This document shows, one piece after another, positions 9,560 to 20,056 of a stretch of 21,397 nucleotides of DNA (its first letter is position 1; every line of letters begins with the position of its first letter). The DNA is taken from contig JAMYWO010000056.1 in assembly GCA_024220525.1 (NCBI GenBank), positions 168,719 to 190,115 of the forward strand, in the 5' to 3' direction. The position numbers were made by a program, and so were the translations under genes. The stretch comes from Cochliopodium minus (Eukaryota > Discosea > Himatismenida > Cochliopodiidae). Under the pieces are notes generated by a model, which was given only the letters and a program-made list of their open reading frames with translations, ran no database searches and was not told the DNA's origin.

Positions 9560-11026
9560 TTATACAAACAAAACAGAAAAATGTTGAATTATGAGAATTT
9601 GGATAACTTTTGGAACAATAATTTTCATTTTTTTTTCTTTCAAGTACTTAAAAGACAACAAAGCCAAAAAAACCTTATCTTTGAATTCTGTGTTCCAAAA
9701 TCTGTGGTCTTCTTTGTTCCATTCAACATTCATTGAACTATAAAAAAAAAAAATAAAAAAAAAAATAAAACAACAAAAATTAACTTACTTTATTAAGTTG
9801 GTGACCAATGTATTGTGGATACGCTCCGAATTACTGTTACTATTAATACAATAAATATAACCCTTTCCAATTTTCTTTCGTGCAATGACAGGAAAATCCC
9901 TATCTCCAAGTAACACTTCGGAATGTTCATCAATGGTGGTTCCTTCCCCGACAGGTCTTACATAAAAAATGTCACCTATTTTTAATCCCATCGAATATAC
10001 ATTGTATTTGTTTGTTTGAATAAATTTTTCGTCAAAAACAAAAGCTTTATTTGCATTCAAACACCCTATTAAAAAAAAAATACAATTATAGAATTTTTAA
10101 CTTTTTCAAACCCAAAAAAAATAAAATAAGAGGAAGAGTAAATCAGGTTTGATGGATTTGTAGGAACAAGATGTTACAATTTGGAGCAATCATATCTTTG
10201 TTTCTATGATTTATATCAATCATATTATTATTTTTGCAAATATAAAAATACGTGGAACATATATGTTCACCTCAAAATCCAGTAAAATGAAAGAGAATAT
10301 ACCATTCAAAATTAAAATCTTGAGAGAGATAATTAATATTTCTTTCAATCGAAGGTATATAATTTATTTAGCATTATTTTTATATTCATTCTCTATTCCA
10401 ATCTATCTATCCATAAATGAAAAGATATATCTCGTTGATTTTACAATTGGATTTAAAAAGTTGATGAAATTTGTGAACAAAATGATTTTCGATCAACTTT
10501 AAAAAATTTTTAGGACTAATTTCACCATTTTATGAGTTTAAAAAAAAATTTACAGATAATGAATAAATTTAGATTTACCATTCAATGGATGTATTTTTTC
10601 ATTTTGCATCCTTCCTTTGGGTCCATAAGTATAATAATTGGTATTATTGTGACCCAAAGCACATACATTTCCTCCCTCCTCGATATATTGAGCCAGATCA
10701 TCTCCTATCTCTTTCCCTTCGCCATTTTCTTTCACACAATTTCCCCCATCTAGAAAAATAATTCTGAAATCATTCAATTTGATTCCATTTTGTTTCAATT
10801 CATTCCATTTCTTTCTGTTTTCGATATAGGGGTTTATATCGAACACCAAAAAATTTTCATTCTGTTGAAAATGCTTCCCTATTGAGCCCGTACTAGATTC
10901 GAAATAAGCGACCTTTATATTTTCTTTTATCTTCCAATCTGAGATATCACTGTGAATTATCTCCTCTGTTTTCTTCTCTGTTTTCTCTGTTTTCTTCTTT
11001 GTTTTCTTCTTTCTCCAAATATTCAT
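9560..11026 (-). CDS. Protein with glutamine-amidotransferase-like (ThuA-like) fold, function unknown
   Basis: Exons 11026-10579, 10065-9789 and 9737-9560 join in frame to about 300 residues, ending in TAA at 9560. After a Lys/Thr/Glu-rich N-terminus (KKKTKKKTEKTEKKTEE), a Rossmann-like pattern appears: strand KVAYFESS, strand RIIFLDGGN, helix-strand GDDLAQYIEEGGNVCALGH, then HPLNG. A closing segment follows (FPVIARKKIGKGYIYCINSNS). That arrangement is typical of type 1 GATase-like domains, where the last segment reads roughly PLVA..GKGRV. No catalytic Cys in a GxCxGxQ setting is visible, so amidotransferase activity is unlikely. Intron 1 (10066-10578, 513 nt) is far longer than others here. 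An alternative donor near 10552 would add residues, so that junction is the weakest part. Divergent from the EGF gene, 149 bp away. Confidence 0.62.
10066..10578. other. Unusually long intron with open frames on the plus strand
   Basis: This 513-nt stretch is treated as intron 1 of the minus-strand GATase-like gene. On the plus strand a frame stays open from an ATG at 10206 to a stop at 10500-10502 (98 codons) and includes a hydrophobic stretch (YIIYLALFLYSFSIPIYLSI). A second plus frame is open from about 10148 to 10281. On the minus strand an open segment at about 10524-10453 could be an alternative exon. None has recognisable homology, so no gene is called. Confidence 0.4.
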
Positions 11027-11175
11027 GTATATTTGAGTTTATATCGATGTTTGATTTTTATATCGTGTTAAAAATATGTCTGGATATGAAATTACCTAAC
11101 AAATCAAATTTGATGAATTAGTGAAATTATCAAAAAATTTACTCAAATGAGAATTTTCCTTTTTTATTTAAAAAA

Positions 11176-13043
11176 ATGAAAGGTTTGTCAATACCAATAA
11201 TTTTTCTTTTTTTATATTGTATATCATCAAATCAAGCCAATGCTTATTATACTTGGCATCAACCTATAATTTTTGGAGAAATAAATACAACAATACCCCT
11301 CATAACAAAGAGAATAAAGAATATTTCAGTATATCAAAGTGGACAAGCAAATATAACACTAAATGGAAATATCAATTCAACATCAAATACCAGTGTGGCT
11401 ATATGTGTATCATATGGCACATATCCTTCGAACCATACAGATTTCGAGAATGATTGCATAAAGAATAATGGAGAATATATTGAATTAGAATTATCTGTTC
11501 TATCTGTCATTAATCTAAGAGAAAACATCTACCTTGAAAGTTTTCTGACTATTTCTATTATTAATATCACAGATACATCTTCTTTCAAAAATATGGAGTT
11601 ATTATTGAGTGGAATTGAATGTGAAGATGAAAATCAAGTATATTTCAATGAAGAATGCTTTTTGGTTTTCCCTGCAAGCAAAGATACATTCACAGAGGCG
11701 ATAGTGAAATCTGAAGAATGGAGCTTCTTGTCAATATTCGTGCCATCCTTTGTAGATTATACCATGACAACATTGAGTGTTCAATCTGTTGGAATATCAA
11801 TTGATACCAAAATAGATTCGAATCCATTGAATTTATTTGTGAGATATGGAGGTAAAAATCTTTTTCTATTATTCGAAATTTCTAAGTATCAAATTTGAGA
11901 CTTATTTATATCAGATGAGTAGAATGGATTTAAATCATGGTATTACTTTATAATTGAAACACAATATAATATCGTTATAATAGTATTCAAATGATTTTGG
12001 AGATTCTTATTTAGAAGAAATTCATTTTTTGTTTTAATTTTTTGGTTTTTGGTTTTTAGCTTCTAAAAAAAAAAATTTCTTGTTTTGAGATGTTCAATAA
12101 CTGTTGTTAATTAAAAGTTAATAACCACTAACAAAGTTGTAAATTTTTTAGACATGTCTAAAAAATTTCATAAATAGATTTTAATTGATAAAATTGATCA
12201 AAGTTCAATCCAAATTTTCTAATTTAAAACTTTTTATTTAGCTGCTCCTACAAACGAATATTTTGATTCGCAAGGTTATTCAGTGACAAATCACAGCTTT
12301 GATTTAAAATCCATAATGAACATCTCAAGTACAGGAAATTTCATCATAGGACTGCATAACACAGGTAACAGCACAGTGAAAACTTATGTAACTTTAGACT
12401 ACTCTGTGTGCACAGTAGACCAAGCAGGACCTCATTGCAATGACTCTGTCACTGTTGTGAGTAATCATAGCTTTGTAGAGGGCGTTCTCATGGACCCTTC
12501 GACTTGGAACTACTTCATTGTGGAAAATGTCAACGATCTTGCTTTTTACGTCATTTCTTCTAGTGAGGACGAAACTCCTGCGGCATATGCAAGAATAATA
12601 AGTTTGAAACTTTTTATTTTCTTTGTTTTTTATGATTTTTTTTTAATTCAGATTTTCCGTCAGACACAGAGTACGACATTTCTGCTGGCGGAGAAAAAAT
12701 CAACATTCTAAGCACGGAACATCTAAACGTTACTCATTCCGTTTATTTATTTTTCAAGCGAAGCTATTTTACGAACAGCACTAGAGATTGGTATGTCTCC
12801 CTCTACAATGGTAACCCAAATGTCATCTCTTATGGTTACTGGATAAGTAATGATTGTCCTGGCGGTTGTAATGGGCATGGCACTTGTATGAACCACACTT
12901 GCATTTGTAGGGATGATTATGGAGGTTTGGATTGTTTGGATCTTGTCAAATTACATCCCTATTTCATCATTTTGATTGTGGTTGTTTCTGTCATGTTGAT
13001 ATGTGCTATCTTGTGGCTTCTTGTCCTTTTCGTTAGGAATTAA
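11176..13043 (+). CDS. Secretory EGF-domain, single-pass membrane protein
   Basis: Exons 11176-11851, 12242-12601 and 12652-13043 join in frame to 475 residues. The N-terminus is a clear signal peptide (MKGLSIPIIFLFLYCISSNQ, then ANA). The following ectodomain of about 390 residues has many N-x-S/T sites and scattered Cys but no domain I can name. Near residues 413-439 is one EGF-like module (DCPGGCNGHGTC, then CICRDDYGGLDC) with six conserved Cys and the Gly-rich spacing of that family. A hydrophobic span of about 27 residues (HPYFIILIVVVSVMLICAIL onward) comes next, leaving a cytosolic tail of only three residues (VRN). It is probably a glycosylated cell-surface adhesion or recognition protein; ligand unknown. 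With so short a tail, signalling would need a partner. Intron 1 is unusually long (390 nt). Confidence 0.85.
12141..12168. repeat. 28-bp perfect palindrome inside intron 1 of the EGF gene
   Basis: The sequence is its own reverse complement around the centre GACATGTC, with arms AAATTTTTTA and TAAAAAATTT. It sits in a 390-nt intron in a genome where most introns are under 100 nt. It could form a cruciform or RNA hairpin, or be a two-fold protein site. Confidence 0.85.
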
Positions 13044-13170
13044 ATTTATTTTTTGTAAATTGATTGATTATTTAAATTCAATTCAGTTGTTCCATTCAAT
13101 GAAACTATCATTCATCATGATTGGATTCCTTTTGAATAAAGTTTGTGAATGTTAAAAGTTGGCATTATAA

Positions 13171-13209
13171 TTAAAACAATTTTATTTTATTAAAATAAAA
13201 TTGTTTTAA
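13171..13209. repeat. 39-nt near-perfect inverted repeat (19-bp arms, 1-nt loop)
   Basis: Arms TTAAAACAATTTTATTTTA (13171-13189) and its exact complement (13191-13209) flank a single T. It lies between the EGF gene stop (13043) and the first recognisable exon of channel C. It could be a 3' hairpin of the EGF transcript, a replication or recombination scar, or a small mobile-element remnant; no target-site duplication is evident. Confidence 0.85.
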
Positions 13210-13279
13210 TGTATGGTACAAGATCTTATATTGGGAGGTAAAAATTTCTTCATTTTTCTAATTCACCAAATCTATCCAG

Positions 13280-16200
13280 ATTTCTATCTCATTCAAAGAT
13301 GTAGTAGGTAAAATAATTCAACAATTTTATTTTTTATTATATCGCCCATTTCCTTTAAAGATTATTTGATTGTGGGCCTTATTAATGTCTTGATTATATT
13401 CATTTCCTCCATTCTTTTTATCATTTTGAGAATGATAAAGGCAAGAAGAAAGATGAACCCCAAATCTCTATTCCTTGTTCGATTCAAGGATTTGTGCATT
13501 AGGGTGAACAAATCAAACAGCATGATATTATTTGTAAAAATATTTTAATAATTTACAAATTATAGTGGATAAAAATTTGCATCCAATCAAAATTTTTAGT
13601 TAACCCTTTGATAATCAATAGATTATATATATTTATTTAATTTTTATTGTTAATTTTGAAGGAAACAATAAATTTTATATTGGGAATTGCATTCATGGCA
13701 ATGTACATTGTGAATACCACAGGATATCCCAAATCAAGAATAGGATTTTATAGATTTCTCCCTGATATACTAATGGCATTCTATTTCTTGATAATGTGGT
13801 TGTTTAAATTGTTTGCATCGGCCAGAAAGTAAGAAAATGCTCTTTTAAATAAATTGATCAAATTAACCAATAAAATTGAATAGATTATCATTCATCTTTT
13901 CATTTTATTCGATGATCGATCTGATAACAATTTTGCCAGTCTTCATCTCATGGTGAGATTCAATTTTTTTTTGATAAGATCATTTGACATTTTTGTTGAA
14001 ATAGGCAAACAGGACATTACGCTGATTTGGGATTTTTTAGGCCTTTGAGAGTGTGGATATACTTGAAATTTTTGCACTCACTTCCTACGTATGCAGGGAA
14101 CTTCAAAAAAGACTCTTATTTCATAAAAAAAACAAAAAATTTGGATTTGAGTAATTTAATCTTTATTTTTTATTTAAAACTTTTAATTAAAAAAAAAATT
14201 TGAAGAAAAAGTTTTGGAGTGGGCAGAGTTTGTTTACTTGGTCTTCAACTTGATTTTCACATTTGCAGGGTTGACATTCTTGTTTGAATCAAACGGGGAT
14301 CCTTGGTTGAATGAAAAAACAAGGACAAAACAAGAACTGAATTTCTTCTTGTTCATTTACTATTCTATTTCGACAATGTCCTCAGTTGGTAACAAACTTT
14401 CTTACTTAACAATTGAAAAATAATTTTAAGAAATAATTTAAAGGTTATGGTGATGTAGTTCCTAAAACATCACTTGGCAGACTGACTTGTGTTATCCTGG
14501 TTTTTATATCAATTTTAATGATCCCCTTAAAAATATCAAAGCTTAACGAATTCTTGAGAGCACAACCCAAATATTTGGGCACTCCAGTGAGAAGTTTTGG
14601 ATCAAGGAAAAACATTTTAGTAACAGGGTCCGTGAAACCATCTACCTTGGAAAATGTTTTATCTTCTCTATTTTATGAGAGTAATCTGACATCTAGATTA
14701 CCTCCTAAAGTAACTATATTGGACATTACCCCCATTTGTAACGAAATCAGAAGAATTATGGCGAATCCTCAATATATATCGAATACTTTCTATTTTGTGG
14801 GATCACCCATGAATAAGAAGACTCTGATTCATCTTTCAGTGCATAATTTTGATAATGTCATCATTTTGGCTGATAAAACTTCTCCGAACAAAATTGGCGA
14901 GGATACCAAGAACGTAATGAAATACTGGGCCATCAAGAATTACGCCATCCATTTGCGCATTTATATCGAAATCTTGACGGAAATTATGAAAAAGACCATT
15001 ATGAACCTTCCTAACCCCCAGTACATTTCACAAGACAACATCATTTGTATCGAAGAACTTAGATCGTACTTTTTTGCACAAAATTGCATATTTCCTGGTA
15101 AATTTCTTTATAAAATTCAATTTTATATTGTCAATTTAAGCATTAATAATAAAAAACAGGTATGTCTTCTCTAATCACTAACATGATTAAATCCCAAAAC
15201 CCTACCGTCCTTTCAAGAAAAAATAGATGGGAGTACGACTACTCAAGGGGAGTCATCTTCAACATCTACTTCCAACCTTTGGCATCTCACTGGAGTGAGG
15301 TGGGGATCACCTTCAAAGACCTTGCTTCTAAATTTTACAAATGGAAAGATAATTTAATGATAATTGGGTTGGTCAGGAAAAGAGTTTTCGATAAAAATTT
15401 GGTCTCACAAATTTACATTAGTCCCTTAGATTTCACCATCCAAGAGAACGATGTCGCAATCGTTTTGACTGATGATTTCAACGTTTCTATGATTGTTACT
15501 CGTGAACCTCCTGAACTCAATGAAAGCGAAGCTCATATACCCAAAGATTTTTTTGGAGAAAAGTACTTTCTACCAGAAGGTTTCTTATTTTTATTTTTTC
15601 TCATTTTTATTTTTGTTGTTTCATTCAAATAAAACAATATTTTTTTTTTTTTTGTTAACAAATAAACTTTCTTTTAAAAGATGCGATAAACAAGACAAAA
15701 AACACAAAAAAAGTTAAAGAAATCAAACATCAACTAGAAAGACTGAAAAAATTGAAGGGAGACATCTACCACAAGCTCAAAAAGCTCAACACAAACCAAG
15801 AAGTTCTCATAGACTTGAATTACTCAAGCGAAGAAGAAAACATCATACCCAAAATGAGAAATAGGAAAATCAGCCAAAAATATGATTCGAGTGTTTTCCG
15901 ACACCAAGCCAAATTCACTAAAAGTTATAAAATTTCTTCCACAGAGTTTGTTGTGGCCAAAGATAGTGAAATAAGCCTTGACAACAATGGAATTCCTTTT
16001 CAATCTTTCACTGGTTTCTTCATCTTTTATTCATTTTTATTTCAGTGGAAAGTAAAAATTTTTTAGTTTTTCGATTTTTTATTTTTTATTTATTTATTAT
16101 TTATTATTCTATTATTAATTTTATTATTTATTATTTATTATTAATTTTTATTTTTTATTTTTTATTTTTTATTTTTTATTTTTTATTTTTTATTCTTTGC

Positions 16201-17421
16201 AGGCCTAATTTTTTTTTTTTTAATTAAAAACATGTTTTTTTATTATTATTTCATTTAAAGTGGTCGTTATAGAGAAGACTTAAGGGCAGTGAACATACAC
16301 AAAGCCTCCAAAATTGTGATTTTTTCAGTTCCTACCACCAACGATAAGGATAAAGAAGATATTCTGATAGATGCTGATACAATGTACATATCCTTAAACA
16401 TAGAAAAGGAAACCACCAAATTTAAAAAAGATCCAAACAATGCTTTGGTCATGGTAAATTTATTAAAATAAAATCAATTTAAAATTTTAAATTTATTGAA
16501 ATATTTTTTTTTAAAATTTTTTTAGGAATTGTCTAACGATGAAAATATGTTATTCATAGATCTCGCAACCCATTTAAAGTTCATAAAGGAGAAAACTGAG
16601 GAGAAGGACAAAAGCAAACATTTAAAAGTGGATGGTTTGATGACTCCTTTCTTTGCTTCTGGCAAAGTTTTTTCAAGCACAATTTTTGAAATTGGTGAAA
16701 GATTTTTCTTGATTATTTATTTTATTAATTTTAATACATTTATTAATATTTTTTTTTTTTAATTTTGATAGTTATTGCACAAGCATCATTTTTTCCTGAA
16801 ATTATTCCCCTCATCAAAATTTTGTCATCATCCAGACAGCGAGAACACCCACAAAATTACCAACTTGCCCTTTTGCCCTCTAGGTTCGAAAATTTGGATA
16901 TTGTTGAGCAAAGTGAAGAACAGGAGGAAATTTATTATGATTTCAGAGGTTATTCCTTCAATGAAGTTGTATTGATCTGCATGTCCAAGAAAATTCTTCC
17001 TTTTGGATTGTTCAGAAAAGTAAAAAAATTAAATAAAATAAAAAATATAATTGTTTAAATTTGTTAACTCGATTTTTTTTTTAAGCCTTCAAAAGAATTC
17101 GATATTGATAATGCTGTTCATGATTATATCATTTGCATGCCAGAAGGTTCTACTGTTGTCAGAGATAAAGATCAAATTTATGCTTTTGTAGAAAAAGGAT
17201 TGTTTTCTAAACTCTCAAAATATGAGAACAAAGATGGAAATTTTCATATTCCCCACAAAAAAAAAGCGACAGACAGCACACCTAAAGTATTCCACAAGAG
17301 AACTTCTAGAAACATTTCGAGAAACAAACTTGATCTATCTAGAAGTGACTCTGATTTTGAAAATGAAGATGATATTCCTCTCAAAGAAATACAAAGTTTA
17401 ATGAATGAAAAAGATTTTTGA
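13280..17421 (+). CDS. Slo/BK-type potassium channel C, lacking one RCK2 exon (broken or misassembled)
   Basis: Exons 13280-13307, 13361-13533, 13662-13828, 13884-13952, 14005-14150, 14206-14388, 14444-15097, 15160-15579, 15681-16013, then 16261-16453, 16526-16694, 16772-17019 and 17086-17421 (TGA). S0-S6, filter SSVGYGD, RCK1 (GSRKNILVTGSV ... FAQNCIFPG), a coiled Lys/Glu linker, and the second half of RCK2 (REDLRAVNIHKASKIVIF) are clear. The exon that in B and D codes for GWP...VVCG... to the FPD strand (265 nt, phase 1 in, phase 2 out) is absent. In its place is an A/T microsatellite (about 16075-16195). Joining exon 9 to exon 10 directly shifts frame and stops within eight codons. The start is also unresolved: the first exon needs a phase-0 upstream partner, but the ATG at 13210 gives phase 2. 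Either a pseudogene or a collapsed assembly. Confidence 0.85.
16075..16195. repeat. A/T microsatellite block including (ATTTTTT)n in channel C
   Basis: TTTATTATT-type repeats grade into about seven copies of ATTTTTT ending near 16193. The block fills the space where paralogs carry the first RCK2 exon. A short GC-containing residue (GCAGGCCT around 16199-16206) right after it might be an exon remnant, but is too short to prove it. Confidence 0.85.
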
Positions 17422-17462
17422 AATAATTTATTATTAAAATTGTATGATACAAAAAAAAATCT

Positions 17463-19458
17463 TCAAATGTCATCCTTATCATTCTTGTCATCACCAAAAT
17501 AAAATTCATCTTCGAATTCGTCGTTCTCATCAATGAAAATGTGCTCACTTTCTCTTTCCATTTCTCTTTTGGGAGATTTTTTATCGAGAAGTTGGTTACA
17601 AACGGTCACTTTTTCAAGGACGTCTTTGCTTACAAGAGCATAGATCTGATCATCTTCTCGAATGACTGTGGTTCCCTCAGGGACTGTAACAACATATTCA
17701 TGGGTAGCTTTATCAACATCAAATTCTCTTGAAGGCTATCAAAAAAAAAAAAAAAATTACGAAAAAGAAATAAAAACCAAAAAAATCACTAAAATATTTT
17801 TAAAAAATTTATTTTTTTTGATATCATCTTACCATTCTTAATATTCCAATTGGCAAAATGTTCTTTTCAACAGATTGATAAACCACTTGTTTGTACTCCA
17901 ACTTTCTGAAGTCATAAAATGTATGTTCTCCGTCACTTTTAGTATGGGTACAACAAGAAGGAATAAGAAATAAAAACGAAGAATCTTCAGATTTGGTACC
18001 TAACAAAGTTTGTTTTTTTATTTTTTTTTTTTTGATAATTTTATTTTATTTACCAGGGACAGAAAGCAAATGTCTCATTGTAGGGATTATTTCGGGGTTG
18101 AAAGAAGATTGGGCCACCATAAGATCGAAAATGGCTGCCGAAAATACTTTACCAGACGCGAAATAAGGTGTCATCAAACTATATAAAATTAAAAATTAAA
18201 GATAAACTAAAAATTTGAATATTTTTATTTTGAATTTACCCATCTACTTCGATAATATGGTTGTCTTCATATCCCTCATCTTTTTTTTAAAAAAGTTTTA
18301 TAAAATTATAAGGTTTTTAAAATTATTTTTCTTACTCAGCCTTTTCATCTGCGATTGCACGTCCATGAACAACATATTTTCGTCTTGCGAGAGTTCCTAC
18401 AGAAAAAAATGAAAAGACACAAAAAAATTGTTTTTTTTTACCATTACTAATTGAGTATCAGAGTCTGTTTCTTTGACCACATTGAGAGACACGAATAAAG
18501 ATTCAGTATCCAGCAAGTTTCTTTCAAAGAGAATGGAATTTTTCATGTTGGTGGAGTTGTTGGGGAAGACTACGACCTTGTTAGAATGTTTCACGTTGAC
18601 TGCTTTCAAATCTTCAGTGAATAAAGCACTGTTTGTTTTAAATAAAAATTGTGAAAATATTTAAAAAAAATACTAAAATATTTAAATAAAAAGTAAATAA
18701 TTTTTTTTTACCTTCCACAAAAGTAAAATACATCAGGAAATTTTTCTAATTTTTTGGTTCTTCTGTTAACCACAACATCGTGTTTTGGATCACCAGTGAG
18801 TTTCAAGTAATCAGGGTCCAAGATGACGATCTTTTTGTACCACTTGGTTTCTTTGAGATATTTCAGCCTAAGGGAGGCTATGAACCAGAAAATCTTGGAT
18901 ATTTTGCCACAAACAATGATGTGATCATCAAGAATTTTTTTTGATTGTTTCTTATTTTTTAAAGTGAATGGCCATCCTAAAAATATAAATTTATTATTTG
19001 CAAAATTAAATTAATTTTTTATTTTTTTGCTAAACGTTTTATTTTAATATATTTTTATTTTTACCTTTAAAATCTTCCCAATATTTTTCCTTTCTTTTCT
19101 TCAAAATCTCTTTGAAGTTATCCACAATGATATAATCTTTCTTGTTTATTTTAGAAGAGATTCTCCTGTTCATATTCCCGAAAACTCGACTTTTTTCTAC
19201 AGATTCATTCATCTCGCTTGACAAGTCGATCATTTGATTTTTTATTGAAAGAAGAGGAATGTTTTGATCTTCCTTTTTCCACTTTGAAGTGAAATCTTTT
19301 TTTGATCAAATTTTTAATTATTAAAATTATTGATTTGGTGATTAAATAATTATTTTTTTTTTAAAAGAAGATAAATTACCTTCAAAAAAATCGTTTGGAA
19401 TGTCATTAATTGTTAGCGCTAGTTCTTTTGGCTCAGTGCTAAGAAAGAAAGATTTATT
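17463..19458 (-). CDS. Slo/BK-type potassium channel D (C-terminal part; 5' part lost at gap)
   Basis: Exons 19458-19380, 19295-19065, 18976-18712, 18628-18442, 18396-18336, 18279-18240, 18178-18054, 17999-17833 and 17735-17463 give 475 residues ending in TGA. It begins in the last RCK1 segment (STEPKELALTINDIPNDFF). It then has the linker, a full RCK2 (DHIIVCGKISKIFWFIASLR ... LKAVNVKHSNKVVVF ... TPYFASGKVFSAAIF) and the terminal PSREFDVDKATHEYVV block with an acidic tail. S0-S6 and most of RCK1 should lie to the right but are replaced by a (AAAAAT)n tract and an N. Compared with B it has more introns in RCK2, including one 40-nt micro-exon. Tail-to-tail with channel C: 41 bases between stop codons. 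Likely functional if the missing 5' part exists. Confidence 0.88.
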
Positions 19459-19500
19459 CTAGAAAGAAAAAAAAAATGATAATTTTTCGTGATAATTTTT

Positions 19501-19574
19501 AAAAATAAAAATAAAAATAAAAATAAAAATAAAAATAAAAATAAAAATAAAAATAAAAATAAAAATAAAAATAA
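19501..19574. repeat. (AAAAAT)n microsatellite abutting an assembly gap
   Basis: About twelve perfect copies of the 6-bp unit AAAAAT end at the N at 19575. The tract starts just upstream of the first recognisable exon of channel D. Confidence 0.9.
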
Positions 19575-19575
19575 N
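19575..19575. other. Single N: likely scaffold join of unknown length
   Basis: Channel D lacks its 5' two-thirds on the left of this base, and the amidotransferase gene lacks its 3' half on the right. Both facts require missing DNA, so the N marks a gap rather than one ambiguous call. Confidence 0.8.
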
Positions 19576-19598
19576 AATTTTGGATTTTAAGTAATTAC

Positions 19599-20056
19599 CC
19601 TTTATTGCTTTTCTCCACACTTCCTGGATTCAATGAATATGAAATCAATTGATGTCCAAAACATACTCCTATCATTCTTTGCGAACCCAATTTCTCATTG
19701 TTATAAACAGTCTTTATGATATCTGATAAATTTACAATCCATTCATCTTTATCATAAGCAGAAAAAGGGGATCCTAAATTCATTATAGTTTAAAATATGT
19801 TAATATAACAGTTATTGAATAATTTTTTACCAGATATCAAAAACCCATCGAAATCATCCAATGATGATGGAAATTTATTTTGAAATACTTTAAAATCAGT
19901 GAATTCTAGATTATTATCAACTTTGCTGAAGCTATCTTTGAACAATCTGAAAGCATCAAAATTATATTTCTTTTTCAATTCAAGATTTCTGATTTCATTT
20001 GCATCAAAGATGGCCAATCTAAATTTACCAGATGATCCCTTCACAATATTTTTCAT
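19599..20056 (-). CDS. Class I glutamine amidotransferase domain protein (3' part lost at gap)
   Basis: Exons 20056-19831 and 19773-19599 code for 133 residues, and a donor GTAATT follows at 19598. The sequence FRLAIFDAN, then DDFDGFLISGSPFSAYDKDEW, then the nucleophile elbow RMIGVCFGHQLIS is diagnostic of stand-alone class I GATases of the GMP-synthase-like group. The Cys in GVCFGHQ is the predicted catalytic nucleophile that releases ammonia from glutamine. The His-Glu pair that completes the triad would lie about 80-100 residues downstream, beyond the N at 19575. A cytosolic enzyme is likely, as there is no signal peptide. The acceptor substrate cannot be read from this part. Its first 67 bases recur at 9417-9483. 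Confidence 0.85.

Noticed and set aside
11217-11528. Alternative frames within the first exon of the EGF gene
   Set aside because: The 225-codon frame with a signal peptide and an in-frame join to later exons is far better supported.
15493-15717. Plus-strand 74-codon frame crossing the end of an RCK1 exon of channel C
   Set aside because: It crosses a GT-AG intron (15580-15680) that is conserved in position in B and D.
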